DNA of 7,349 nt from Methanobacteriota archaeon (GTDB lineage: Archaea; Hydrothermarchaeota; Hydrothermarchaeia; Hydrothermarchaeales; SZUA-236), in NCBI GenBank assembly GCA_003230355.1, contig QIDD01000040.1:1-7349 (forward strand), given 5' to 3'. Both the position numbers and the translations under genes were made by a program. Each line of letters opens with the position of its first letter. Position 1 is the stretch's first letter. The notes beneath the pieces were generated by a model that saw only the letters and a list, made by a program, of their open reading frames with translations, searched no databases and was not told the DNA's origin. Shown here in pieces: positions 1-5,173 of the stretch.

Positions 1-430
1 TGGGGGGACATCTTTTTCAGCCGTTGAATCCTATCGTGAAGGTGTTGACCGCATGCTTGCAGAGCGTTTCTGGGACTGGGGGATACCCACAGCGCTCAGT
101 ACAATCGAAGTTGTTGAAAACACTGGCCTCACAGTTATCTCCACAGGAGGCGTGAGAAGCGGTGTTGATGTTGCAAAGGCCCTGGCTCTCGGAGCATCAG
201 CAGGGGGAATGGCGCTTCCACTTCTCGGCGCGGCGATGAAAAGCCCGGATGCCGTAATCGAGGTTTTGAATCGGGTGATTGAGGAGCTGAAAATCGCCAT
301 GTTTCTCATGGGCGCAGAAGATGTGAAAGGGCTCAGAGAGTGTGATCTCATAATCACTGGAAAAACCAGAGAGTGGCTCCAGGCTAGAGGCATAGATTAT
401 AAAAAGTATGCAAGTAGGAAAGATTTATAA
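1..430 (+). CDS. idi2 (fni): Isopentenyl-diphosphate delta-isomerase, type 2 (FMN-dependent), 3' part
   Basis: This is the C-terminal 142 residues of a type 2 IPP isomerase. The gene is cut by the window edge; the reading frame begins at base 2 and stops with TAA at 428-430. The enzyme interconverts isopentenyl and dimethylallyl diphosphate in the cytoplasm, using reduced FMN, to feed archaeal lipid synthesis. Visible family motifs are GGTSFSAVE at the very start of the fragment, FWDWGIPTA about 22 residues later, and the FMN-phosphate-binding segment STGGVRSGVDVAKALALGA followed by GGMALPLL. These are typical of the TIM-barrel C-terminal half of the family. In many euryarchaea this gene is followed by RNase J, as it is here, which supports the call. 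No frameshift is visible. The upstream genes of the pathway lie outside the window. Confidence 0.95.
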   Translation, partial: GGTSFSAVESYREGVDRMLAERFWDWGIPTALSTIEVVENTGLTVISTGGVRSGVDVAKALALGASAGGMALPLLGAAMKSPDAVIEVLNRVIEELKIAMFLMGAEDVKGLRECDLIITGKTREWLQARGIDYKKYASRKDL

Positions 431-431
431 A
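417..431 (+). promoter_or_regulatory. BRE/TATA-like promoter for the RNase J gene
   Basis: The sequence GGAAAGATTTATAAA ends the idi2 coding region. TTTATAAA at 424-431 overlaps the idi2 TAA stop, and a purine-rich BRE-like stretch precedes it. By the usual archaeal spacing, transcription would begin near 450-456, giving the RNase J gene its own leader of about 50 nt. This is inferred from sequence only; the gene may also be read through from idi2. Confidence 0.5.
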
Positions 432-502
432 CAACCTTTTCCCACCACAACAGATGGAGGGGGGGTTAAAATAGAAACAAATTATTATGGAGTTGAAAAT
501 AA

Positions 503-1822
503 ATGGAAATCATAGCAATAGGGGGTTATAACGAGTTCGGCCGCAACATGACCGAGGTAAAGGTCGGCGGTGAATCAGTTATACTCGACATGGGAATTAA
601 ACTGGATCGGGTGCTCATCCACGAAGACACTGATCTCTCGGCGATGGACTCGGCAGAGCTTGTGAAACGAGGGATATTTCCCGACGACCGGTTTGTGCAG
701 GGAAATGTAAAGGCAATAGTCATCTCCCACGGACACCTGGACCATCTCGGCGCGGTTACAAAACTTGCAGACAAATACAACGTGCCGATCTACGGAACAC
801 CCTATACAGTGGAGCTTATAAAATCGGAAAAAAAGTATAACCGAGGGTTCAAAGGCGGCGAGCGGGTGTGCGCGGTTCACCCCGGTGAAATAATAGAAGT
901 CTCAAAAAACATTCGAATCGAGCTTGTTCATGTGACGCACAGCATCCTGCAGGCAAGCTTTATCGTGGTGCACACGCCGGACGGGGTCTTGGTCTATGCA
1001 AACGACTTCAAATTCGATGATAACCCTGGGCTCGGTGAAAAAACCGATTACAACCGGCTTATGGAACTTGGCCAGGAAGGTGTGAAATGCCTGATAATCG
1101 AGAGCACACGGGTAATGGAGGAGGAGCGAACGCCGTCGGAGGAGATAGCGAAAAAGCTGCTCGATGACACAATATCCCGCTGTGACGAGGACGCTGGGCT
1201 GATTGTAACTACTTTTTCATCTCATCTGCCCCGGATTAAAAGCATCCTTGACACGGCGCAGCTCGTTGGACGTACGCCTGTTCTACTTGGGCGGAGCATG
1301 GCCAAGTACTCAGGCATCGGAGAAAAACTTGGTCTTTTCAAGCTTCCAAAGGCTACAAGCGTTTATGGAACCCCAAAGGCAGTGAGAGGTGTTCTTAAAA
1401 ACATCGATAGTGAGGGTCGGGAGAATTATCTCATCATCGCGACAGGGCATCAGGGCGAGCATGACGCGATTCTTTCACGCATAAGTAACCGTGATTTTGA
1501 CTATCACGTGCGAAAGGACGACCAGATAGCTTTCTCGGCAAATGTGATTCCCAACCCTCAGAACGTGGCGAATCGCTATGTGCTTGAAACTAAGCTTCGT
1601 ATTCAGGGCGCGCGGATGATCAAAGGACTTCACGTCTCCGGTCACGCAGCGAGGGAGGATCACCGGTATCTACTGCGGGTTTTGAATCCTGAGAACATCA
1701 TTCCATGCCACGGCGATCTCTTGATGCTTTCATCCTATACCGAGCTTGCTGAGTCAATGGGATATGAGCTGAACAAGGATATTTTCCTGATCAGAAACGG
1801 GCAGAAGGTTGAGATACGGTAG
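503..1822 (+). CDS. rnj: Archaeal ribonuclease J (metallo-beta-lactamase/beta-CASP nuclease)
   Basis: This 439-residue protein is a full-length archaeal RNase J, a zinc-dependent nuclease that in studied archaea degrades RNA 5'-to-3'. The metallo-beta-lactamase metal motif HGHLDH is at residues 76-81, with further ligands at H146 (in VTHS) and D168 (in NDFKFD). The beta-CASP part carries TGHQGE at 314-319 and HVSGH at 377-381. The last metal-site histidine is H403 in PCHGD. The length fits archaeal forms, which lack the C-terminal domain of the longer bacterial enzymes. The ATG at 503 is preceded by GGAGTTGA (489-496), one base off the archaeal SD consensus, with 6 nt spacing. An earlier ATG at 487 is in another frame. 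The gene lies 72 nt after idi2, a neighbourhood shared with several methanogens. A geranylgeranyl diphosphate synthase gene, which follows RNase J in some of those genomes, is absent here. Confidence 0.93.
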   Translation: MEIIAIGGYNEFGRNMTEVKVGGESVILDMGIKLDRVLIHEDTDLSAMDSAELVKRGIFPDDRFVQGNVKAIVISHGHLDHLGAVTKLADKYNVPIYGTPYTVELIKSEKKYNRGFKGGERVCAVHPGEIIEVSKNIRIELVHVTHSILQASFIVVHTPDGVLVYANDFKFDDNPGLGEKTDYNRLMELGQEGVKCLIIESTRVMEEERTPSEEIAKKLLDDTISRCDEDAGLIVTTFSSHLPRIKSILDTAQLVGRTPVLLGRSMAKYSGIGEKLGLFKLPKATSVYGTPKAVRGVLKNIDSEGRENYLIIATGHQGEHDAILSRISNRDFDYHVRKDDQIAFSANVIPNPQNVANRYVLETKLRIQGARMIKGLHVSGHAAREDHRYLLRVLNPENIIPCHGDLLMLSSYTELAESMGYELNKDIFLIRNGQKVEIR

Positions 1823-1900
1823 AGCGGGATTTGAAGAGGTTTGTGTTTAATCCGAGGTAGATGTTAAATACGGTTAATCATGATTCTAGGCTCCGAGGAA

Positions 1901-1926
1901 TAGGTATAAAAGTTCATAAATACCTA
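1901..1926. promoter_or_regulatory. Inverted repeat enclosing a TATA-like region
   Basis: TAGGTAT (1901-1907) and ATACCTA (1920-1926) are perfect 7-nt inverted repeats separated by 12 nt. The interval holds TATAAAA and CATAAAT, either of which could be the TATA box for the small gene starting at 1942. The layout could be an operator bound by a dimeric regulator competing with TBP, or a chance palindrome in AT-rich DNA. A perfect 10-nt palindrome, AATCATGATT, lies just upstream at 1876-1885. Confidence 0.4.
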
Positions 1927-1941
1927 CCAAGTAAATATTTC

Positions 1942-2109
1942 ATGGAAAAAAAGCAAAGCCAACCGGATTACTATATAATCATACCTTCCATAATCGGTAT
2001 AGTGGGAGTTGGTACTTTAACAAATTATAATACCCTCTATACTATGATAGGAGCAATTGTTGGTTGGGCTATTGGAAAGGGAATTAAGGCGGTTCTAAAA
2101 AAGAAGTAG
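1942..2109 (+). CDS. Small hypothetical membrane protein, two hydrophobic segments
   Basis: I do not recognise this family. From the ATG at 1942 the product is 55 residues. It has a short charged N-terminus (MEKKQSQPD), a hydrophobic segment at about 11-27 with IIPSIIGIVGVG, a short polar turn (TNYN), a second hydrophobic segment at about 33-51 containing GAIVGWAIGKG, and a lysine-rich C-terminus. The glycine spacing in both segments would allow close helix packing. The frame is open back to an ATG at 1861, but the 27 extra residues would cross the TATA-like region and the inverted repeat, so I prefer 1942. No SD precedes 1942; the distance from the TATA-like sequences suits a leaderless or nearly leaderless mRNA. 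Its AT-rich codon use differs from the RNase J gene. It could be an orphan or a recently acquired gene; function unknown. Confidence 0.5.
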   Translation: MEKKQSQPDYYIIIPSIIGIVGVGTLTNYNTLYTMIGAIVGWAIGKGIKAVLKKK

Positions 2110-2150
2110 TTCTTTATCAACCTCAAATTCAACAGCGCCGTTGAGGAGTA

Positions 2151-2180
2151 AGATATTTAAACACGTAAGTTGTGAGGGTG
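2151..2180 (+). promoter_or_regulatory. TATA-like element and SD for the Lrp-domain gene
   Basis: AGATATTTAAA (2151-2161) resembles an archaeal TATA box and lies about 30 nt before the ATG at 2188. GAGGGTG (2174-2180) is an SD-like sequence 7 nt before the same ATG. If the TATA spacing is typical, transcription would begin close to or within the SD, so which of the two signals dominates is uncertain. Confidence 0.45.
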
Positions 2181-2187
2181 TGTTTAT

Positions 2188-2424
2188 ATGGTTGCCGCTG
2201 TTTGCATGATAAACGTGGATCTCGGAAAGGAGATATCTGTTCGCCGCGAGCTTTCAATGTTCGAAGGCGTAAAAGAACTGCTCCACCTATTCGGCGAGTA
2301 TGATTTTCTCGTAATAATCAAGGCAGGCGACCTTCGGCAGGTCAACTACATTGTGGACAAGATCCGTGAAATCAACGGCGTGAGCGCCACAAAAACCATC
2401 ATCGGCGCAGAGGGCGAAGAATAA
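2188..2424 (+). CDS. Stand-alone Lrp/AsnC effector-binding (RAM) domain protein
   Basis: The 78-residue product matches the C-terminal ligand-binding domain of Lrp/AsnC regulators without the helix-turn-helix DNA-binding part. It has the beta-alpha-beta-beta-alpha-beta pattern: a first strand AAVCMINV (3-10), a helix rich in charged residues, FEGVKELLHLFGEYDFLVIIKA with the characteristic G-x-YD loop at 36-39, a second helix (50-62), and a last strand SATKTIIG (66-73). Such single-domain proteins are common in archaea. They oligomerise and may bind amino acids or modulate full-length Lrp proteins, but the ligand cannot be told from sequence. The ATG at 2188 has an SD-like GAGGGTG 7 nt upstream. 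It is a single gene, convergent with dys on the other strand (37 nt between the stops). Confidence 0.85.
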   Translation: MVAAVCMINVDLGKEISVRRELSMFEGVKELLHLFGEYDFLVIIKAGDLRQVNYIVDKIREINGVSATKTIIGAEGEE

Positions 2425-2437
2425 AATCCGTCCTCTG

Positions 2438-2459
2438 TTTTTGCAAAGAAACTTTTTTT
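2438..2459 (+). terminator. Oligo-T terminator after the Lrp-domain gene
   Basis: Two T tracts, TTTTT at 2438-2442 and TTTTTTT at 2453-2459, lie in the short gap after the stop at 2424. Archaeal RNA polymerase commonly terminates at such oligo-T runs, and no strong hairpin is needed. Confidence 0.5.
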
Positions 2460-2461
2460 CC

Positions 2462-3496
2462 CTACTCTATTACAAGCTGCGCCCCAGAAATATCGAAGTT
2501 CAAATGTTTGCGTTGTTTTATGGTTTCTCTGGTCTTTTCAAAAAGCGCGTGCGAAACGATTGGAAGACAGATTGTGGCGTCGGCAAAGACCTGAACCTGC
2601 TTTGCACTCGTGGAGATCTTGCCCCAGCTCACTGCTTCGTCAAAGGTGCAGCCTGAAAGCCCGCCGAACTGCGGAGAATCAGTTGTATATTGGATAGCGT
2701 ACTCGTGCCCGGCTATGTCGTTTCCTTCAAAGAGTGATGCAACGATCTCGGTCTGCTGAATAAAATTCTTCGGCACACCACCGCCCACATATATTACGCC
2801 CGTCTTCTCAGACGACTCAACAATGGACGTTATCTCCTTTACATCCAAAATATGGTCCACCGATATGTGGTGCCCATTTTTGCTGGCGATTGCAAGCCCG
2901 ATCCCGATGCTGCTGTCAGACAAGGATGGTACAAATATTGGCACGCCCGCCCGATAAGCGCTCACAAGTATCGAATCCACAGATCCGCCCGCATCAGAAA
3001 CCATCTTCCCCAGCAGATAAACAAACTCCCGCGACGAATAACTCCTATTAGTTTCAAGCCCACCTGCAAAATCAGCGATCAAATTGTCAAGCCCTCGAAA
3101 CTCAGACTCCGACGCCAAAATATCATGAATCCTGTCAATCTGATGAGCGTAAAGCTTAGAGTCATTCATGTGTTCAGACCCAAGATAATGGTGTTTTCCA
3201 AGCGCTTCATGGGCGTCGTGAAAAAGATTCGCGCCAGTTGTTACAATGCAGTCAACCATTCGATTTTCAATAAGAAAGGCGATTATCCTACGCATACCCG
3301 CCGGAACCATGGCACCGGAAAGACCGAGAAAGATTGAAAGATCCTCTTCACCAAGCATCTCCTGCCAAACCTCAACAGACACACCGAGACTGCGGCCTTG
3401 AAAGCCGATTCCCTGCATTTCATCCACAAGCCCAGAAATGGATTTATCGCCAACACATATCGGCCGAGTCGGATGATCAAAAAACCTGTGACCCAC
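2462..3496 (-). CDS. dys: Deoxyhypusine synthase
   Basis: This enzyme transfers an aminobutyl group, usually from spermidine, to one lysine of translation factor aIF5A using NAD+, the first step of hypusine formation. The key motif EAVSWGKI is at about residues 287-294 with the catalytic lysine at K293. Upstream are other family signatures: VPIFVPSLSDSSIG, VIYVGGGVPKN, and QYTTDSPQFGGLSG in the NAD/spermidine site. I start it at GTG 3496, giving 344 residues. An SD, AGGGGTGG, lies 5 nt upstream (minus strand of 3502-3509), and the family-like N-terminus (FFDHPTRPICVG) follows at once. The frame is open back to an ATG at 3550, but that start would overlap pdaD by 40 nt and add a cysteine/glycine-rich stretch unlike the family. 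The gene follows pdaD by 14 nt and is probably co-transcribed. Confidence 0.93.
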   Translation of the reverse strand: MGHRFFDHPTRPICVGDKSISGLVDEMQGIGFQGRSLGVSVEVWQEMLGEEDLSIFLGLSGAMVPAGMRRIIAFLIENRMVDCIVTTGANLFHDAHEALGKHHYLGSEHMNDSKLYAHQIDRIHDILASESEFRGLDNLIADFAGGLETNRSYSSREFVYLLGKMVSDAGGSVDSILVSAYRAGVPIFVPSLSDSSIGIGLAIASKNGHHISVDHILDVKEITSIVESSEKTGVIYVGGGVPKNFIQQTEIVASLFEGNDIAGHEYAIQYTTDSPQFGGLSGCTFDEAVSWGKISTSAKQVQVFADATICLPIVSHALFEKTRETIKQRKHLNFDISGAQLVIE

Positions 3497-3501
3497 GCAT
3501 T

Positions 3502-3509
3502 CCACCCCT
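3502..3509 (-). promoter_or_regulatory. Ribosome binding site that decides the dys start
   Basis: On the minus strand this reads AGGGGTGG, close to the archaeal SD core, ending 5 nt before GTG 3496. It begins just after the pdaD stop codon (TAG, 3513-3511). This favours GTG 3496 over GTG 3505, which overlaps the SD itself, and over ATG 3550. Confidence 0.6.
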
Positions 3510-3510
3510 G

Positions 3511-4053
3511 CTAGGGAATCATAACCGCCGCCGCAACAACAGTGGTCCACTTCCCATCTTTACCCACAACAGCAGACTTCGTGATATGCTGTGTTTTAAC
3601 TATTTTCCCTGAAAGCTTCCAGATCTCCTTCTTCTCATCATAGCGCACATCATCATCATACTTGATGCCCAATGTGCTTGCAAGCATGCTGGCCGCGAGA
3701 TCCTCAGAATAATCCCCTGCAACATCCTCAGTCTCACCAAAACTATGATGCTCAGAAAGATAGCCATACTGGTCTCGATCCTTGGGAATGGCAACGCCAA
3801 TCGACGCTGCGAGAAGCCTGTTACACTCATTACTCGAATTCTGCGAAAGCACGCAAAACACAATCTCGCCCGGCGAAAGACCTTCAAGTCCCGCAGCCTT
3901 GGAAACAATCTTACAGTTCGGAGGCAAAATACTGGAAACAGTCACAATATTGAATTTTTCAATACCAGCGTCTCGAAGCGCCAGCTCAAAAGACTGAAGC
4001 TTCTCACGATGCACACCAACACCACTAGTCAAAAAAATCTTCGACGGAATCAA
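3511..4053 (-). CDS. pdaD: Pyruvoyl-dependent arginine decarboxylase
   Basis: The 180-residue proenzyme converts arginine to agmatine, the entry to polyamine synthesis in archaea. It is expected to cleave itself inside TVSSILPP, between S40 and S41, leaving a beta chain and an alpha chain whose N-terminal S41 becomes the pyruvoyl cofactor. YGYLSEHHSFGET (96-108) contains E101, which I infer is the catalytic glutamate by similarity to the archaeal enzyme. The N-terminus IPSKIFLTSGVGVH matches the family start, so I accept the TTG at 4053; an in-frame TGA lies three codons upstream. GTGATG (minus strand, 4063-4058) 4 nt upstream can pair with the 3' end of 16S rRNA. A good TATA box sits about 45 nt upstream. 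It leads a two-gene operon with dys, whose reaction uses a product of the same pathway. Confidence 0.92.
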   Translation of the reverse strand: MIPSKIFLTSGVGVHREKLQSFELALRDAGIEKFNIVTVSSILPPNCKIVSKAAGLEGLSPGEIVFCVLSQNSSNECNRLLAASIGVAIPKDRDQYGYLSEHHSFGETEDVAGDYSEDLAASMLASTLGIKYDDDVRYDEKKEIWKLSGKIVKTQHITKSAVVGKDGKWTTVVAAAVMIP

Positions 4054-4094
4054 CTTACATCACACTCTTAAACTCCCAATGACACAACCACAGA

Positions 4095-4108
4095 GATATA
4101 AATCTTTG
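4095..4108 (-). promoter_or_regulatory. BRE/TATA promoter of the pdaD-dys operon
   Basis: Read on the minus strand the sequence is CAAAGATTTATATC, a close match to the archaeal BRE/TATA consensus. The predicted start of transcription is near 4074, leaving a leader of about 20 nt that still contains the SD-like GTGATG. It is divergent from the tRNA promoter about 45 nt away. Confidence 0.6.
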
Positions 4109-4145
4109 TATCAAAACAACCCAAAGAAAAAAACCCCGTCATCCA

Positions 4146-4161
4146 AAGAAAGTTTTAAATA
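4146..4161 (+). promoter_or_regulatory. BRE/TATA promoter of tRNA-Ile
   Basis: AAGAAAGTTTTAAATA lies about 30 nt upstream of the tRNA gene, the usual place for a tRNA promoter in archaea. TTTTAAAT is the TATA core and the preceding purine-rich bases suit a BRE. Confidence 0.55.
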
Positions 4162-4190
4162 GACCACAAAAACAAGCCAAACATACAACA

Positions 4191-4264
4191 GGGCCCGTGG
4201 CGCAGCCTGGTAGCGCGTTCGGCTGATAACCGGAAGGTCAAGGGTTCGAAGCCCTTCGGGCCCA
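4191..4264 (+). tRNA. tRNA-Ile, anticodon GAT
   Basis: All arms can be folded by eye. The acceptor GGGCCCG (4191-4197) pairs with CGGGCCC (4257-4263). The D stem is GCGC/GCGC (4200-4203 with 4213-4216). The anticodon stem TTCGG/CCGGA (4218-4222 with 4230-4234, one G-T pair) encloses loop CTGATAA, giving anticodon GAT at 4225-4227. The T stem AAGGG/CCCTT (4240-4244 with 4252-4256) encloses TTCGAAG. The discriminator base is A4264. There is no intron, and CCA is not encoded, so it must be added after transcription. This tRNA reads AUC and AUU codons. Confidence 0.97.
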
Positions 4265-4270
4265 TTGCAC

Positions 4271-4276
4271 TTTTTT
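4271..4276 (+). terminator. Oligo-T terminator after tRNA-Ile
   Basis: A run of six T starts 6 nt after the tRNA end, a typical archaeal intrinsic termination signal. Confidence 0.6.
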
Positions 4277-4313
4277 CTTATGTAAGAAAAACCTGCGCTA
4301 AAAAGAACCCTCA

Positions 4314-4328
4314 TTTAGCTTCGCTAAA
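4314..4328. repeat. Short perfect hairpin downstream of tRNA-Ile
   Basis: TTTAGC-TTC-GCTAAA forms a 6-bp stem with a 3-nt loop. It lies in a non-coding gap of about 215 nt (4265-4480) in which I see no gene beyond this hairpin, the tRNA terminator and the promoter of the next gene. It could be a back-up terminator or a remnant of a lost element. Confidence 0.35.
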
Positions 4329-4436
4329 CGCTCCGATGAAAAAAGAAATTTACCTCCACAACTGAAGAAGTTATTATGTTGAATCTATTTGATGTGTGGG
4401 GCATTTTAAGTGGATTAGGAAGGGGTTTGCTGTAAA

Positions 4437-4474
4437 TAATTTTATATGGAAGTAATTTAAACAAACAATGAGGG
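4437..4474 (+). promoter_or_regulatory. TATA-like element and SD for the 4481 gene
   Basis: ATAATTTTATATGG (4435-4448) contains the TATA-like TTTATATG at 4441-4448, and AATTTAAAC at about 4454-4462 is a second candidate. GAGGG (4470-4474) is an SD-like sequence 6 nt before TTG 4481. Confidence 0.45.
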
Positions 4475-4480
4475 ATTATT

Positions 4481-4939
4481 TTGGCTTACTGGTTTCATTG
4501 TGATTATAAGAAGGACAATCGTTGGATTAATGAACCTGAATTGGATTGGTATTTTACAAAACAAAAGGATGGCAAAAAAAGAGCTAACATATCAAGACTA
4601 CAGAAAAGTGATAAAGTAATTTTTGTCAAAGGCTTACTGGCGTATGCAGATGGAGAAATTGAAAAAATAAATCTTGAAGATGGGAATTATCCTGATAATG
4701 GCGAAATTTATCCATACAAAGTTGAATATTCAGGAATAACCCCTTGGAATAAGAAAGTTCCTTTGTTTTCATATGGTGTGAAAAAATTTCTAGCAAATGT
4801 TCCATTTTCAAAGAGCAAACATGGGACATTTTTAAAAAGTGAGAACATATCACAAGAAGACTTAACCCTCAGACTTCGTGGGACTATTCAGAGGATTAAC
4901 AAAGAAATTTTTGAAGAGATAAAAAACCGAGGGCAATAA
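4481..4939 (+). CDS. Unidentified protein, possibly EVE/PUA-like
   Basis: I do not firmly recognise this 152-residue soluble protein. Its N-terminus AYWFHCDYKKDNRWI, the later ISRLQKSDKVIFVKG with a following GEIEKI, and the segment YPYKVEYSGITPW recall the small beta-barrel EVE/PUA-like fold. In that fold a YW-type start, a 'GD.v.fy' strand and a 'y.y.v' strand form a pocket for modified bases. That is pattern resemblance only. The C-terminus (about 127-152) is probably a charged helix. The start is TTG 4481 with SD-like GAGGG 6 nt upstream; an in-frame TGA at 4469-4471 excludes anything longer, and the ATG at 4468 is in another frame. The gene is clearly richer in A/T than its neighbours and sits alone downstream of a tRNA, which suggests horizontal acquisition. 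If the EVE assignment holds, a role in recognising modified nucleic acid is possible. Confidence 0.6.
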   Translation: MAYWFHCDYKKDNRWINEPELDWYFTKQKDGKKRANISRLQKSDKVIFVKGLLAYADGEIEKINLEDGNYPDNGEIYPYKVEYSGITPWNKKVPLFSYGVKKFLANVPFSKSKHGTFLKSENISQEDLTLRLRGTIQRINKEIFEEIKNRGQ

Positions 4940-5032
4940 CCTTCTTTTATTATGGAATTTTGTTAAGAGATACTGGTGTATTTTCCAGGCAATAATGGTC
5001 TTTGGGGACTGTCAACAAATAACTATTTGAGG

Positions 5033-5130
5033 GCCTTGGGGAGGCGAAGCCACTAGTCAGCTTGTCTGACTAATTATTTTCCTGAAATCATCCAGGCACG
5101 CTCACGATTAGCGCTTGATTTCAGAAAATG
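5033..5130. other. Structured intergenic region with two inverted repeats
   Basis: The non-coding gap 4940-5173 shows no convincing reading frame. It contains TAGTCAG-CTTGT-CTGACTA (5054-5072), a perfect 7-bp hairpin, and CTGAAATCA (5082-5090) with its perfect reverse complement TGATTTCAG (5116-5124), extended by TTT/AAA beyond one mismatch, around a loop of 25 nt. Shorter pairings (GCCT/AGGC at 5033-5045; GGC-GAA-GCC at 5043-5051) lie just before. Together these could be a small RNA, a transcription terminator region or a mobile-element remnant. No C/D-box pair could be assigned with confidence. Confidence 0.4.
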
Positions 5131-5134
5131 ACAG

Positions 5135-5151
5135 CCGAAAAGATTTTAAGG
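5135..5151 (+). promoter_or_regulatory. BRE/TATA promoter of the tat operon
   Basis: CCGAAAAGATTTTAAGG carries a purine-rich BRE-like part and a TTTTAA core. The expected start of transcription is near 5172, so the mRNA would be leaderless or nearly so. This fits the lack of any SD before the tatC start. Confidence 0.55.
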
Positions 5152-5173
5152 TGTTCTGTTATTAGCAGTGGCA

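Noticed and set aside
1861..1941. Longer form of the small membrane protein from ATG 1861
   Set aside because: The extension crosses the TATA-like region and inverted repeat and is polar and low in similarity to a signal peptide; 1942 fits promoter spacing.
2852..3337. Plus-strand frame of 161 codons
   Set aside because: It lies wholly opposite dys, whose motifs and length are convincing; the translation has no recognisable fold.
3497..3550. N-terminal extension of Dys from ATG 3550 (18 residues)
   Set aside because: It overlaps the end of pdaD, has an odd cysteine/glycine-rich sequence and no SD; GTG 3496 has a good SD and fits the family.
4111..4314. Minus-strand frame of 67 residues with GPEGLRTLDLPVISRTRYQ-type sequence
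   Set aside because: It is the antisense translation of tRNA-Ile; this kind of conserved spurious protein arises wherever a tRNA gene is read on the wrong strand.
4376..4435. Small frame of 19 codons starting ATG 4376
   Set aside because: It is very short, has no SD and no recognisable feature; random occurrence is likely.
4265..5167. Direct repeat of the tRNA-Ile 3' end as an attachment site
   Set aside because: I looked for the T-arm and acceptor sequence downstream and found no copy; only a short GGGCC match near 5031, which is not significant.
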